DNA from: Bretschneidera sinensis
Lineage: Eukaryota; Streptophyta; Magnoliopsida; Brassicales; Akaniaceae
Direction of reading: 5' to 3'
Assembly (NCBI GenBank): GCA_023935145.1
Contig: CM043705.1
Coordinates: forward strand, 20,568,001 to 20,632,000
Length of the DNA stretch: 64,000 bases
This document shows positions 10,060-22,989 of the stretch, one piece after another. The notes below the pieces were generated by a model that saw nothing but the letters and a program-made list of their open reading frames with translations, was not told where the DNA came from and ran no database searches. The position numbers and the translations under genes are program-made. The stretch's first letter is position 1; each line of letters starts with the position of its first letter.

Positions 10060-13000
10060 CTAGTTTTTCTGATATCCGTTGTGACATACCCGAACTTAGG
10101 GGAGATAATTATAAGATACGGAATGAGAGGATTCTCCTCCATCTAGGGTGGATAGACATAGATTATGCTATTAGGAAGGACGAACCACCTGCAATCGCCG
10201 ATAACAGCACTCCAGCTGCGGTCACGCTATATGAGCGATGGGAGCGATCCAACTGGCTCAGCATGATGTTTATCAAGACTAAAATAACTGCTGGTATACG
10301 TGGTTCTGTCGACCAACATGAGAAAGTCCGTGATTTGCTGAAAGCCATTGACGATCAATTCGTCACTTCAGAAAAGGCATTGGCTAGCACCTTGATAATG
10401 AAATTATCATCTCTCAGACTCACCAACATAAAAGGTGTGCGTGAGCACATAATGAAAATGTGTGACATTGTAGCTCAACTTAAGAAACTCAAGGTTGATA
10501 TATCAAAGTCCTTCCTAGTGCACTACATTCTGAACACCCTTCCAACTCAGTACGGGTCTTTTAGAATCTGGTACAACACACATAAAAACAAATAGTCAAT
10601 TAATGAATTAATGACCATGTGTGTTCAAGAAGAAGAGAGACTTGTGATGGAACTGGGTGAGAGTGCAATGCTAGCTACTACTCGTGGGAAGGACAAAGCT
10701 AAACCTATCAAATCTCAAGCCAATCACAAAGCTAATCAGAAGGGGAAAGGTAAAATACCACCTCAAGCTGATATCAAGAAGGAAGAAAAGTGATTCTTTT
10801 GTAAAAAGAAGGGACATATGAAGAAGGAATGCATCAAATTTCAAAAATGGCTTGAGAAGAAAGGTAATCCAACCTCATTTGTTTGTTATGAATGTAATAT
10901 GATTAATGTTAATATTAACACCTGGTGGATTGATTCTGGATCTATAATCCATATTGCAAACTTCTTATAGGGTATGCAAAACCTAAGGAAGCCATTAGGA
11001 AGTGAGCAAAGCATCTTATCAGGCAACAAGATGGGCTCACATGTGGAGATGATTGGAACTTGCATTTTAACTTTAAGTAGTGGCTTTATTTTAAAATTAG
11101 AAAGGACCTTTTATTTACCAAGTTTTTCCCGAAACTTGATTTCTGTTTCCGGACTTGTACCATTTGGATATTCCTTTAATTTTCAAGACACATCTTTCAG
11201 TTTATTTTATAAAACTGATTATGTTGGGAATAGTGTTTTGTCTGATGGTCTTTATCATCTTTATTTACAAAATGATGCCACTTATAGTTTAATGCATGTT
11301 CAAACTTGCGTTAAAAGGTGTAATATTAACGAAGACTCCTCTATGTTATGGCACCGGAGATTAGGACATATCTCCATAGAAAGAATTAAAAGATTAGTGA
11401 ATGAAGGGGTACTTAGTACTCTAGATTATACTGATTTTGAGACTTGTGTGGACTGTATTAAGGGAATGCAGACTAACAAGTTCAAGAAAGGTGCTAATAG
11501 GAGTTCGGACATATTAGAAATCATTCATACTGATATATGTTGTCCAGACATGGACACACATGGTCTGAAATATTTCGTCACTTTTATCGATGATTACTCA
11601 CGATATATGTATATCTATTTGCTTCGTAAGAAAAATGAAGCATTGGATGCCTTCAAAGTCTTTAAGGCTAAAGCTGAGAACTAATGCGGAAAGCAAATAC
11701 AAATTGTGAGATCCGATAGAGGTGGAGAATATTATGATAAATACACAGAAAGTTGACAAGCAACTGGTCTTTTTGCCAAGTTTCTTCAAGAACATGGGAT
11801 TGTTGCCCAATACACTATGTCTGGTTCCCCGGACCAGAATGGTGTTGCAGAAAGAAGAAACCGAACATTGATGGACATGGTGCGGAGTATGCTTAGCAAC
11901 TCCAACCTTCCTACATCCTTGTGGATTGAAGCACTAAAGACGGCTGCGTATATATTAAACCGAGTTCCAACCAAGGCTGTTCCCAAGACACCATTTGAAT
12001 TATGGAAAGGTTGAAAACCGAGTTTGTGACATACGCTTGTTTGGGAATGTCCGTCTGAGGTGAGGATTTATAACCCACAAGAGAAAAAACTTGATCCGAT
12101 GACAATTAGTGAGTATTTCGTTGGATATGCTGAAAGGTCCAAGGGTTACATGTTTTATTGTCCAACTCATACTACTAGGATTGTGGAATCAAGAAACGCT
12201 AAGTTTCTAGAGAATGACATGATCAGTGGGAGGGATTGGTTCATGAACTTAGTTCCTGCACATGATCATACAAAACCTGCACATGATCATACAAAATCTC
12301 AACCTTCATCAAATGATGTATTGGTTATAGTTTATAGCACACCTCAAGTACAAGCTCGTGTTGACCAATCGATCATTGAGGTTCCACAAGCTGTTGACAA
12401 CATTCTAATAGATCAAGCAGTTTAGGAAATACTATAAGCACCTGAACAACTAGTTGAACCATAAGCTCCCCTGGGAGACATTGGTACAACATTAAGAAAA
12501 TCTACTAGAGACAGGAGATCAGCAATTCCTAGTGATTATATTATGTATCTACAAGAATCTGACTATAATTTTGGAGCTGAAAATGATCTTGAAACCTTTT
12601 CACAAGCCATGAGTTGCAAAGGGTCAACCTTATGGCACGATACCATGAAGGAAGAGATGAATTCCATGAAAAAATGGAGTTTGGGATCTTGTAGAGTTGC
12701 CTAATGGGGCAAAGGTCATTGGTTGTAAATGGGTCTTTAAGACCAAGAAAGATTCATTAGGCAACATTGAGAGATACAAAGCGAAACTCATTGCTAAGGG
12801 ATTTACTCAAAAAGAAGGAATCGATTACACGAAAACTTTCTCTCCTGTATCTAAAAAAGATTCTCTTCGTATTATTTTGGCATTAGTTGCTCATTTTGAC
12901 ATTGAAATGCAATAAATGGATGTGAAAACCGTATTTCTTAATGAAGATCTGGAAGATGAGGTTTATATGAAACAACCTGAAGGTTTCTCCTCTAATGATG

Positions 13001-13707
13001 GTGAAGATTTGGTTTGCAAGCTTAAGAAATCCATATACGGTTTAAAACAAGCCTCCTGTCAATGGTATTTTAAATTCCATGAAGTAATTTCTTCATTTGG
13101 GTTTGTTGAAAACCCTATGGATCAATGTATATACCAGAAGGTCAGTGGGAGTAAAATTTGTTTTCTTGTTTTATATGTGGATGATATTTTACTTGCAACC
13201 AATGATAAGGGCTTGCTGCATGAGGTGAAATAATTTCTCTCTAAAAATTTTGATATGAAAGATATGGGTGAAACATCTTATGTCATTGGCATTAAGATCC
13301 ATAGAAATAGACCTCGAGGTGTTTTAGGTCTGTCACAAGAAACTTATATCAACAAAGTTTTAGAGAGATTTCGGATGATAGATTGTTCACCAAGTGTAGC
13401 TCTCATTGTGAAGGGTGATAGGTTCAATTCGAACCAATACCCGAAGAATGATTTTGAGAGGGAATCCATGAAGAACATTCCATATACTTCTGCAGTCGGA
13501 AGCCTTATGTATGCTAAGGTCTGCGCTAGACCTGTTATTGCATTTGTTGTAGGGATACTAGGGCGATATCAGAGTAACCCAGGTATAGACCACTGGAGAG
13601 CTGCAAAGAAAGTAATGATGTATCTTCAAGGAACTAAATACTACAAGCTTATATATAGACAAACAGACAATCTGGATGTGATTGGCTACATTGTTTGGAT
13701 TGTATAA
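10060..13707 (+). pseudogene. Ty1/copia gag-pol polyprotein, degenerate and 3'-truncated
   Basis: Gag, protease, integrase and RT follow in copia order but are broken by several stops and frameshifts. Gag runs about 10080-10790. The zinc knuckle is at 10791-10835, where a TGA (10791-10793) stands at the likely first cysteine before FFCKKKGHMKKEC. The protease D-S-G is near 10930. Integrase (11340-12010) shows LWHRRLGH, C-x2-C, HTDIC, FIDDYSRY and [15 protein letters not shown] (12690-13230) shows GCKWVFK and YVDDIL. Coding stops at 13707 in the early RNase H region, where CACTA-2 sequence begins. It cannot make an intact polyprotein. Confidence 0.9.
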
Positions 13708-13862
13708 TTGTAACTTCTTGCAGGAGGTTTTATGGAAAAATAGGGGAAATTCTGCCCGTTTTTTTATAAAATATGATAAACACCTTTTGTTTTATGTATA
13801 TTTCGCTGTAATTAGCTACTAAATATTCGGAGGAGTTAATCTTTATTGTTTCCTAATTGTAG

Positions 13863-14303
13863 GTGACAGCGGAAGCTCGTATTGCTGAATTTGTTGCAGC
13901 TTCAGGATCCTCTGATGCTAGCAATAATTTAGCAATACAAAATGAAGTCTTCACCGAGCTTATGGGTGAAGAGAGTTCCGGTCGTGTCCGAGGTCAGGGT
14001 TTTGGAGTTACACCCTCTACTGTGTTTGGACTTTCAGCTCAAATGAGGAATGAAATGGGATACCATGGGGCTTATACTGAAGAGATAAATAGTCTGAGAG
14101 CACAAATGGAAGAAACTAATCAACATCATGCGCATCAGATTGAACAGTATGCGCATCAGATTGAACAACAGTCGCATCAGATTCAAGAAATTACAGCTAA
14201 GCACGATGATCAAATGAACAGCATGCAATCCCAAATGGATGAGCTGAAGTCTTTACTAAAACAATTGGTTAGTAGAGGACCTCAAAATTTATGCCAAGTG
14301 TGA
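13863..14303 (+). pseudogene. Ptta/En-Spm plant transposase, C-terminal exon
   Basis: An open frame of about 146 codons contains G-R-V-R-G-Q-G-F-G-V-T-P-S-T-V-F-G, a hallmark of the C-terminal part of Ptta/En-Spm transposases (the TNPA-type DNA-binding partner of TNP2). A coiled coil follows with near-perfect heptads HAHQIEQ, YAHQIEQ, QSHQIQE (about residues 88-110). The track starts at a GTG-like codon, and the true exon probably begins after an AG acceptor (TTGTAG near 13862). Only this exon survives. Confidence 0.75.
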
Positions 14304-14579
14304 TGCCCTATGATTGTTTTTTTTTTTTGTACATGACATGAGTTCTGTACTGAGTAAAAGAATTTTTATGGATGATATATTTTATATATTGAACAATATT
14401 TTGAAAATTTATGGTACATTTTATATATTGAAGAACAGTTTTAGATTTTATGGAACATTCTATTTATTGAAGGATTCATTTTATTGTACAATATTAAACC
14501 AAAATAATGTAAAAAAAAAAATTTAAAACAATCAAGCGTCGCTAAACTAAAATAATGTGAAAAAAACAAATTAAAACCG

Positions 14580-14905
14580 TTATATATATCGGCGCTTATC
14601 TAAAGCGCCGTAATATACCGGCGCTTTTAAGTGCCAGTACATTACGGCGCTTTGAAGCGTCGCAATATACCGGTGCTTTGAAGCGCCGCAATATACCGGC
14701 GCTTAAAAGCGCCGCAAAATACCGGCACTTAAAAGCGTCGAAAAAATATACATATTGCGGCGCTTACAGAAAGCGCCGGTATTTGCGCTTCGACATCATT
14801 CATACCGGTGCTTACGAAAAATGCCGAAAATTCGTATTCCGGCGCTTTAAAGCGTCGAAATATGCACAAAAATGCGCTGGTGTTAATCATTTATGTTGTA
14901 GTGTA
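14580..14905. repeat. Palindromic CACTA subterminal repeats
   Basis: At least ten copies of a GCGCTT..AAGCGCC palindrome, many as TACCGGCGCTT, spaced 20-35 bp apart and ending at GTTGTAGTG. Each can form a short hairpin, and the block is far richer in GC than its surroundings. Confidence 0.8.
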
Positions 14906-14914
14906 TATTCAGAA

Positions 14915-15129
14915 TGTTGAATTTAAGAGAGAAAGTAAGACAATACAAAGAGGAGAATTGTATTGAATGCTGTGATTTACTTACAGGGGAGCTATCCTAT
15001 TTATACATGCTAATAGGAGAGGTAAAGCTATACACAACCAATGTGGGACTATCTTATTTATACAAGCCAATAGGAGAGGTAAAGCTATACACAACCAATG
15101 TGGGACTAAGCCCATATAATACATTAACA
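14915..15129 (-). mobile_element. Copia LTR, same family as 40942-45473
   Basis: Reverse complement of the 215-bp LTR of the full-length element at 40942-45473, including its internal 57-bp duplication. The terminal TGTTGAATTT is at 14915 and CATTAACA at 15129. The adjacent CCCCTCAAACTCAAG is the complement of the polypurine tract. Confidence 0.9.
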
Positions 15130-15665
15130 TCCCCCCTCAAACTCAAGGCGGTAAGTGGGAGGTGAACTTGAGTTTGTAAACCAGAGAGTGAAAGCGTCCG
15201 GGTGGATGAGCCTTAGTGAAAATGTCAGCTATCTGATCGGCTGAACCGACAGATTATAGACGAACTGTATTCTGGATAATGTGATCACGGATGAAGTGGC
15301 AATCATTCTCGATGTGTTTTGTACACTTGTGGAAGACATCATTGTGAGCAATTTGAATAGCACTCATGTTGTCATAGTGTAGGATAGTGGTAGTAGGAGA
15401 AGAAATACTCATGTCAGCGAGTAGCCATCGAAGCCAGAGAAGATCTTGAGTTGCATCAGCCATGGCACGATATTCAGCTTCAGTATTGGAGCGAGCAACC
15501 ACAGTTTGTTTCTTACTACGCCAGGAAATGAGAGAATTGCCAAAAAGAAACAGTAACTAGTGGTTGAACGTCTGTTGGTGGGGTCTTCGGTCCAATTAGC
15601 ATCAGAATAAGCTTGTAAGACGGGGGCAGACTGTGCTGAGAAATGAATTGAATGTTTATCCGCCA
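15130..15665 (-). pseudogene. Copia pol 3' end (RNase H), minus strand
   Basis: Minus-strand RNase H sequence matching the end of the full-length copia, with A-Y-S-D-A-N-W, S-N-T-E-A-E-Y-R-A-M and L-L-W-L-R-W-L-L. It is split over two frames by an indel near 15550 and interrupted further. The block ends at about 15660, where orientation flips to the plus strand. Confidence 0.85.
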
Positions 15666-15735
15666 TACTGCCAACGGTATTATCCTTCTTTTACTGTACG
15701 TGGATGATATGGTTATTACTATAGATGATCAACAT
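15655..15735 (+). pseudogene. Copia RT fragment fused to primer-binding region
   Basis: Plus-strand copy of the RT segment found at 44255-44330, including the YVDDMVIT motif (at about 15700-15722). It runs straight into GGGATCAGAGCC, a mutated primer-binding site, at about 15738. Thus a piece of pol lies upstream of the leader and gag of the same family. Confidence 0.8.
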
Positions 15736-17787
15736 GGGATCAGAGCCATAGTGGTTCTCGATATATTAAGAGTTGAGTATGCTCTGTGATTGCCACTATT
15801 AATGGATCCTTTACATCAGAAAAACTTCTAGTATATCATTTTCATACCTGTTAGGTCATCACTATAGTCCGAGTCTCATTCTCTATCGACGTCATCTTTG
15901 CCACCGCTTCTGTTTCAGACACACCACTGCCACATCAATGCCACGTCACACGTTGACCACCACATCATCAGTTGATCGCCACGTCATCGATTTCTTGGAG
16001 GTACCTCTCTTTGACCAGTTCAGGCATTTTTAGACCGATTTTTTGCAAAGTTTGACCGATTCCTGGGGTTTGTTTAACGTTCTGATTCTGCTTCTGGCGT
16101 TCATGGCTGAATCAGACTTACCCCGGGTTACTATTATTATTCTGGATGAATCTAATTACGTTGTGTGGGCTCAAGAAATGTCTGGTTTCCTCCGTGGACA
16201 AAAATTGTGGCGGTACGTGACTGGAGATATCACTGAACCCAAGAAGAAGGACGACGAAGATGCTGACAAATATGTTAACCGTTTAGAGGACTGAGATAGT
16301 AAAAATCACCAGATTCTCACATGGTTTCATGCCACTATTATCCCAGAAATCAAACTTCAATTTGGTACACTCCATATAGCTAAAAAAGCTTAGGATCTTC
16401 TCCAACACCGTTACACCAGGGCAGACATCTCAAATCGGTATCGTCTTTTTTCCACCCTTTATAGCTTACACCAAGAACCTGGACAAACTGTCAATAGTTT
16501 TCTATCTCAGATGACTGCCGTGTGGAACCAGTTAGCTTTCTCTGAGCCAACTTGGGAATGCACAAAAGACACTGATGTTCATGGAAAGTACCGAATTGAG
16601 ACACGCATTATGTAATTCCTGATGGGCTTGAGAGAGGAATTTGAACCTGCACGAGCTTTAATCCTACACCGGGGCGCAATACCTCCCCTAAACGATGTCA
16701 TTTTTAATCTACTTAGTGAGGAAACACGTCTTGCCACATTACAAGGATCTCATACAAATGTTGCCCTTGCAGCACCTGTTGCCCTTGCCACACCAGCTGC
16801 CAAGGCAAATCCATACCAGAAGCCCTTATATTGCAGGTATTGTCATTCACAAGGGCATGAATTGCTCAAATGTCCTTCTCGCCTGTGTAAAGTCTACAGA
16901 GAACCGGGTCACTATCTTGCAGACTGCCCTAAACTTCCATATGGAAATCAGTCAAATAGGAACCAATATCGCTCTCGAGGCTCATATAATCGGTTCTATT
17001 TCAAGCCAAAGAATACTACTGCTGTAGCCACTGATGCTACACCAACTTCATCCAGCTCTCCACCTGATTGGAGTGGTTTCTGCACTGTTCTTATCGAGGC
17101 TCTAAATAAAACTGGTAACAATATAGTCATGTCAACTACACCAAGTACATCCCGATGGTATTTTGATTCTGCCTGTTGTAATCACATGACTTCTGATGCC
17201 TTTATATTTTCCTCTAAAACCCGTGATGAGCATGCACCTACTATTCACACTGCCAATGGATCAAATATGTTGGTCAGCCACACTGGACATGTTGACAGTT
17301 CTCATTTGTCTCACCCTGACACATATTTGGTTCTTAATCTTACGCTTAATCTTATATCTGTTGGACAACTACGTGATCTTGGACTTGATTTGCATTTTTC
17401 TTCTACTGGTTGTTGTGTGCAGGACCTTCAGAAGGAAAAACTCCTTGGAACCGGCCGTAAAGTTGGATGCCTCTTTGAGCTCACTCACCTCCAAGTCCCA
17501 TCCTCACCATCACCAAACCAATCAGTCGCATTCATCCTAGCACTCTCATCCGTGGAATTGTGGCACTCTCGGTTAGGTCACACTTCATCCAACCCTTACA
17601 TTCTCTTATTTCTAGTGGTCAGTTTGGTTCATTTCAGCATGAGTCTTTTCATTGTATTCATTGTCAACTTGCAAAACAATCACCTTTACCTTTTAATGAG
17701 AGTCAGTCTGTTTCCCTTGCACCTTTTGATTTAGTACATTCTGACGTTTGAGAGCCTTCTCCTCATGCATCAATGGGTGGTGCTCAA
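15736..17787 (+). pseudogene. Copia leader, gag and protease, truncated
   Basis: Leader (15736-16100), then gag from M-A-E-S-D-L-P near 16103. Stops occur in gag (for example 16292 and 16392), then a longer frame follows at 16622-17734. This has two CCHC knuckles (CRYCHSQGHELLKC and CKVYREPGHYLADC, the second with Tyr for Cys), the protease motif W-Y-F-D-S-A and the start of integrase (LWHSRLGH). Homology to 42260-42680 stops at about 17787. Unlike the element at 40942 it keeps the gag N-terminus. Confidence 0.85.
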
Positions 17788-20120
17788 AATAATAACTTAG
17801 GTACATTAAAAAAGGAAGTTCTTAACCTTTCGAGAAAGCAAGTTATATCTCTACAGCTACACATGTAAGTTAGGAACATAAGTATGCAGAGTAATCACAA
17901 GCCTGATGAAACTTTGTAACAATGAAAGCTTCTTTTTTCATGAGGCACCAGAAAGAATTTTTTTCTCTCTTAAAAAAACACAAAAACTACTCCAGGAGGA
18001 GTTTCAACGAATAAGATCACTAATTCGTTCACCATGCCACGCTAGACCTTCAATCCTGTCACTTCAAATCCCCATTTTGTATGCAAAAATAGCATTTATC
18101 TAAACCATAGTAATGAAAAATGAAATAATTGGTATAAACTGATGTCCCTAATACTTTTTACTACCATGCTAACAATTTAAGAAAATCTGTGTTACTCTCT
18201 CAGCATGATTGAAATTGACTCTTTTACAAAGTTTATTGCATCAGTACGCCACTAAGTTTTGTCATTTTGAATTTCTTTAATATTAGGAGTAAATAATCTT
18301 ATGTTCTTATACTTGATAAATACGCCTAGTTAGGTTATTGACTCTTTAGAAGTGGTTTTAGTTTTGTCTTTACAAGTTCTGAAATTTAGTCACAATTACT
18401 AATTTTACTGCAAAAAGCCCCTGTTTCTTACATCTAATCGAACAATTTTCTAAACCAAGTGTGAAACCTGGCAAGTCTGTGAACCAACCAAATCAAACTT
18501 TACCTATCTAATTACTGATTAAAAATGAAAATAAAAAGTGAAGAGAATGAACAGATCAGAAATTTGAAGCTCTACGTTTTATTTTGTCTTGGTTCTCCCA
18601 TCTGTTTCCATAACATTCGGTTGCTTTCTTTTGTCATGTTGTCATCAATTCTACCACCTAGCACTAACAACTTTATCCAATCTCACCCTGATTACTATGA
18701 TCTATGTTATTTCCAAGAAGATGAGGGAAAGTTAGAAGTGTGATAACGTATACATTCAGGATTCAGCAAACAAGAGAAGACTTGAATTTCAAAATTAAGG
18801 ATCTAATGGTGAAATGCTTTGCATATTCCAAAATGAAGATACTAGAGTACATGAGATGAAAAACAGAACTTTTATGGGATCAACAAAGTAACTGATCTCA
18901 TATTGGTATATCCAATCTATGTTTAAGAGTTAACATTCCTTGATGATCAATAAAATATTTATGGGTGTAAAACTTAACCGACCAAATAAAATAATCCTTC
19001 ACAAAAGAATAATGCTACAGATCCAGGCTCAATCATTGTATGAGAAAGTTATGTACCTGCATTGGTGCTTTTCTGTCCCTATCGATGTTTAATTCAATTT
19101 CCTAAAGTGTTTGTTGCTTCATTTTTATGATCATTCACTGCCCCTTGTGAACAGGAACCAATGTACATAATGAATTAGGGATAATTGTAAATCACAACTT
19201 ATATTTGAATAGCAATTAAACATCTCATATTTGAATATACCTTTTTTCTCCTTATTCTTCATAGCAATCACAACTTTGTACACAAAGACCTCACCATCAA
19301 TGGGACCACTGCAGTAGCTATACATGGTTTTGAAAGTTAACACTCAAAATATGGGCATTTTAAAGATCCAAAAACTGATCTATTATGCCCCCATTCAGAT
19401 GATAGATATCTAACTTCATACGTCAAGCATAAACTAGAATTTTTGTTTCTAAGTGGCTGGCTTCCAAATGCCTAAGGCAGATCTCAGAAGTAATTTCTTT
19501 TGTTATGCATTAAAATTCCTGAAATCAGCTCCTTATTTCTACATACCCAAATTTTCTAAAAGCCATCAATGGGAGATTCAAATTCAGAAAAATGTAAACA
19601 AGAGCTAACGGCTTTTGCTTCCTTCACATGAAGATTATAACTAGCTAGACACATGCATACTTATTACCTTAGCTAGACACATGCCAATTATAAGGGAAAT
19701 CATGTTTTGAAGACTAACTCCACACTTGCATAATTATGCAAGTGGGAAATCATGTTTTGAAGACTAACTCCACACAAACATGAACACAGTAGCAAAATTA
19801 CTGCATTATTAATATCAGTTTTATTAACCTAACATGTTGTCTCCACAAAAAGTACTTCCCAACTGGTAAACTTCAATCCTATCCAGAAAACAGCCTAATA
19901 GAAAACCCATAACTGATATTAAATCTTTAGAAACAGATCCCTTCATATGCATAAACATATATATGCATGGTGCAACAAAATAACTAAGGGACACCAACAA
20001 CCTTAGAGGCTTGAAAAGTGCAAAGTATACCATAAAAAACAGCATGCTGTTTTCACCATAATTGCACTTATTTGCAAGGAAAATCACCGCAACAATCATT
20101 GAACCGGACTCATTCCATCA
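17788..20120. other. Non-coding interior of the large CACTA element
   Basis: AT-rich DNA without recognisable coding sequence. A 29-bp direct repeat (GGGAAATCATGTTTTGAAGA and following bases) occurs at about 19696 and 19745, and AGCTAGACACATGC occurs at about 19642 and 19672. Position suggests introns or 3' untranslated sequence of the minus-strand TNPA-like gene. Confidence 0.45.
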
Positions 20121-20129
20121 TATACGTAA

Positions 20130-21413
20130 GTGAACTTACCATAAATTGTCGTGATGCATCATCAATAAAAGTTTCATCCTTGCGTTTATGAGTTTCAGCA
20201 AAAAACTCTACGCGCCCGGGCTCATTCCCATGTGTCATCTCCTACCATGTATGAAAAAAGTTCAAATTTTGACTCAATACACTACATCTCAAATGAAAGA
20301 TTGGATGAATGAAACAAATTAACTCACATATTCATCCCATCTTCTCGCAAAACTCTTTGAACCGGACGTGTGAGGACATTGTTGTCTTTCACGTGTCGCT
20401 GTCCCTATAGTAGAATATCTGTACACCAATAATAAACCAATTGAATAATCAGTCATTAATAGACAAATAGAAACAATGAGAATCCAAATGAACACAATTA
20501 TCTTAAAACAACCTCACTCTAGTCAGAGAACTAGTAGTTCACCAGATGCTTCCACTGGTCTTGATCTACACCTTTTGGAACATCATTGCTCATAACTTCT
20601 TGTTTTGTTTTGTTCCTCACGTAGTCCTTTTTCAGCACATATCGGTAGTCCCTCCATTTTTTCCCTATCATCCTCAACAAAATATTGTCTATTCCTTCAA
20701 CCGTAAGGTAATGGAACTTCCTCTACCACAAAGAAAGGAAATCGATGTCAAATAAACATTATTGGTGTTAGGGATTATGCATGTACAACACCACGAAAAC
20801 AAAAACAAAAAAAAAAAAAAAAAAATTGGAGGCAATCAATGGTTATTAAGTTGCTACTTACCCGAATCAATATAACAAGATCCTTCTTGTAGCTAGAAGG
20901 GACCTTCTTCCAATCCGTGTAATTAAGCGAACAAAGGTTCCCTCTCTTTGCAACCTTGCCCAACCAGCTACTTAATAAGTTGATGACGTGCATTGAAGTG
21001 GACCACAATATTTTCTCCATGTTGAAGGGACCACACTTGTGAGGGTCTTAGGACACGTGTTTGCTTCCTCAACCTCCCTTCAGGATCTACAAATTTTATA
21101 ATTAGTATAACAATGTGGTATCAAACTAGTTAGAGAGAGAATGTATTATAATACAAAAATTACCAATTATCTCGTATTGTTCACTATCATTGTGGTCACT
21201 TCCCGTTGTTCTTGGCTCGGTATCAGAATCATTTTGCGAGTCATGATCATCATCAAGGTGATACTCATGCTCATGGTGAATATCTTCTTGATGGTGTGAA
21301 GACTCAGCAGCATACTGGTTTGTCATGTTATCTTTAACCGAGGTGGGGATATTTTTTGACCTATGCATCTTGCAATCTGTATACATAAAAACATTAAAAT
21401 GATTATATCTCAC
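20130..21413 (-). pseudogene. Ptta/TNPA-like CACTA transposase gene
   Basis: Minus-strand exons read in order: an acidic His/Asp-rich segment (21413-21150); D-P-E-G-R-L-R-K-Q-T-R-V-L (about 21085-20945) with an in-frame stop; R-Q-Q-C-P-H-T-S-G-S-K-S-F-A-R-R-W-D-E-Y (about 20390-20330); and G-N-E-P-G-R-V-E-F-F-A-E-T-H-K-R-K (about 20240-20150). These blocks and their order are typical of Ptta/En-Spm proteins that bind subterminal CACTA repeats. It follows the TNP2-like gene in transcription order, as in En/Spm. The stop and the missing C-terminal part suggest it is inactive. Confidence 0.7.
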
Positions 21414-21789
21414 ACTATCAAGGATGCATTAAAAGTTAACAAGAATTAAAAGAACCACACCTAAAAGATAGGAATGGTCAATGGGTCGCAGCAATCAATA
21501 ACTTCAGAGAACCTGAGAACAAATGAACAAATAATTGCTTCAAATAGGATTTAAAGAACAATCAATAATTAATGATACAACTAAAACAGAAATTTATGAC
21601 ATTCTAAAGTAGTATTCAACAAACAGTACACAAAAAAGTTCAGGACTCTTGTTATGTGTGATACAAACCAACAGTAACCCGATAGATTACAATAAACCCT
21701 AACAAAACTCTTTGACACACAATTCCATCACATAAATACACATCCAAATATAATTACACGGAAATGCACATAAAACTAGTTGGTATCTT

Positions 21790-22981
21790 CATCAATGTCC
21801 ATCCTAGCCCAAGTTGAGATACAATCTAATTGATTGTCTACCACTACATTAGGAAACATGCACTGATTGTAAGTGTCATCATCCTCTTCCTGCGTTTTTC
21901 CCCCATTTCATATAGGTCCCTTGGCTTTGTGATGACAACATGATACCATTCCTTTCTTGTTGGGTCTTGCACATAAAACACTTGTTTCGCTTGAGATGAA
22001 AGTACGAACGGGTCATCCTTCAATAACTGACCAGTGTGTATTAACCTATTCAAGTTCACGAGAATACACCCACTTGCATCTTTCTTTAAACCCCTGGGTG
22101 AATTAATATTCACCCAATCACAACAGAACAAGACAATCTTAAACATCCCATAGTAATCCAACTCGATGATATCGTTGAGCACACCATAATACATTTTATC
22201 ATCCGCTTCAACCATAACTCCCGAATTTTGAGATCGTCTACACCTCTCACGTTCCTTTGTGTGGAATTTAAAGCCGTTGATGTTAAATCCATTGAATCTC
22301 CTAACAACATTATTCGGACCTCGAGCAAAGGCAATTAGTTCATCTGAATAATTGTTATCCACCATCTATGGCACCTAAACATTTCCAAACAATTAATATG
22401 AGACAACAACATTCAATGTTTAATTGAAAACACTGATAACTTTCGAAGACTCTTGTTATTATGCTTAACATGTCTCATAAGCCATGAGGGAAATTTATCA
22501 ACCAACCACTTTTGTTCGAGACTTTGTATTGGTCGATTAGAACGGTTGGTTAGCCTTTAAGCAGCCAAAAATTTGCTGCAATATTTGATGTTTTTATGTC
22601 ACTGTTAGCCATCACAGTGATAATAACATATAATAAAAACTCAATTTAAACACATGCTTACTAATTAAATTCATTTATTGATACTAACCTACGAAGATAA
22701 GAAAGTTTATCATTATGGAGCAACACATAACGATGTGCTTGAGCCAATGACATGTCATCGAGCTCAACACTCACAATCTTTCCCATTATCCGTCAACCAG
22801 AGGAAAACATGTATTCATCCGGAAAATTTACTGTATCACTGTTCCTTTGGGGGCGGTTGAATTTTGTCTCTACACCTTTGAAGTATTGGGAGCAATATGT
22901 TAGACACTCTTCCCCGTTGTACCCTTCAGCAATTGACCCCTTGGGTCGACTTCTATTACGTACGTAAGATTTCAAGCGCAC
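21790..22981 (-). pseudogene. CACTA transposase C-terminal exons (DUF4218 end, DUF4216)
   Basis: Segment 22988-22793 gives Y-L-V-R-L-K-S-Y-V-R-N-R-S-R-P-K-G-S-I-A and E-C-L-T-Y-C-S-Q-Y-F, the usual link after the W-M-Y-P-V-E-R end of TNP2. Segment 22365-21844 is a DUF4216 domain (F-Y-V-Q-D-P..W-Y-H-V-V-I, about residues 125-145). The DUF4216 frame shifts by one base near 21895, at a run of five G then five A. A second frame then continues with acidic residues to a stop near 21780. TNP2, DUF4218 and DUF4216 commonly form one multidomain CACTA transposase. Confidence 0.8.
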
Positions 22982-22989
22982 TAAATACC

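Larger units (their letters stand above)
13720..14905 (+). mobile_element. 3' part of a second CACTA element
   Basis: Consists of the terminal exon of a Ptta/TNPA-like transposase (13863-14303), an AT-rich untranslated stretch (14304-14580), a block of GGCGCTTTnAAAGCGCCG-type subterminal repeats (14580-14890) and the terminus GTTGTAGTG. Its repeats differ from those at 5738 and 26535, so this is another family. Its 5' half is missing at the junction with the copia pseudogene at 13707. Confidence 0.7.
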
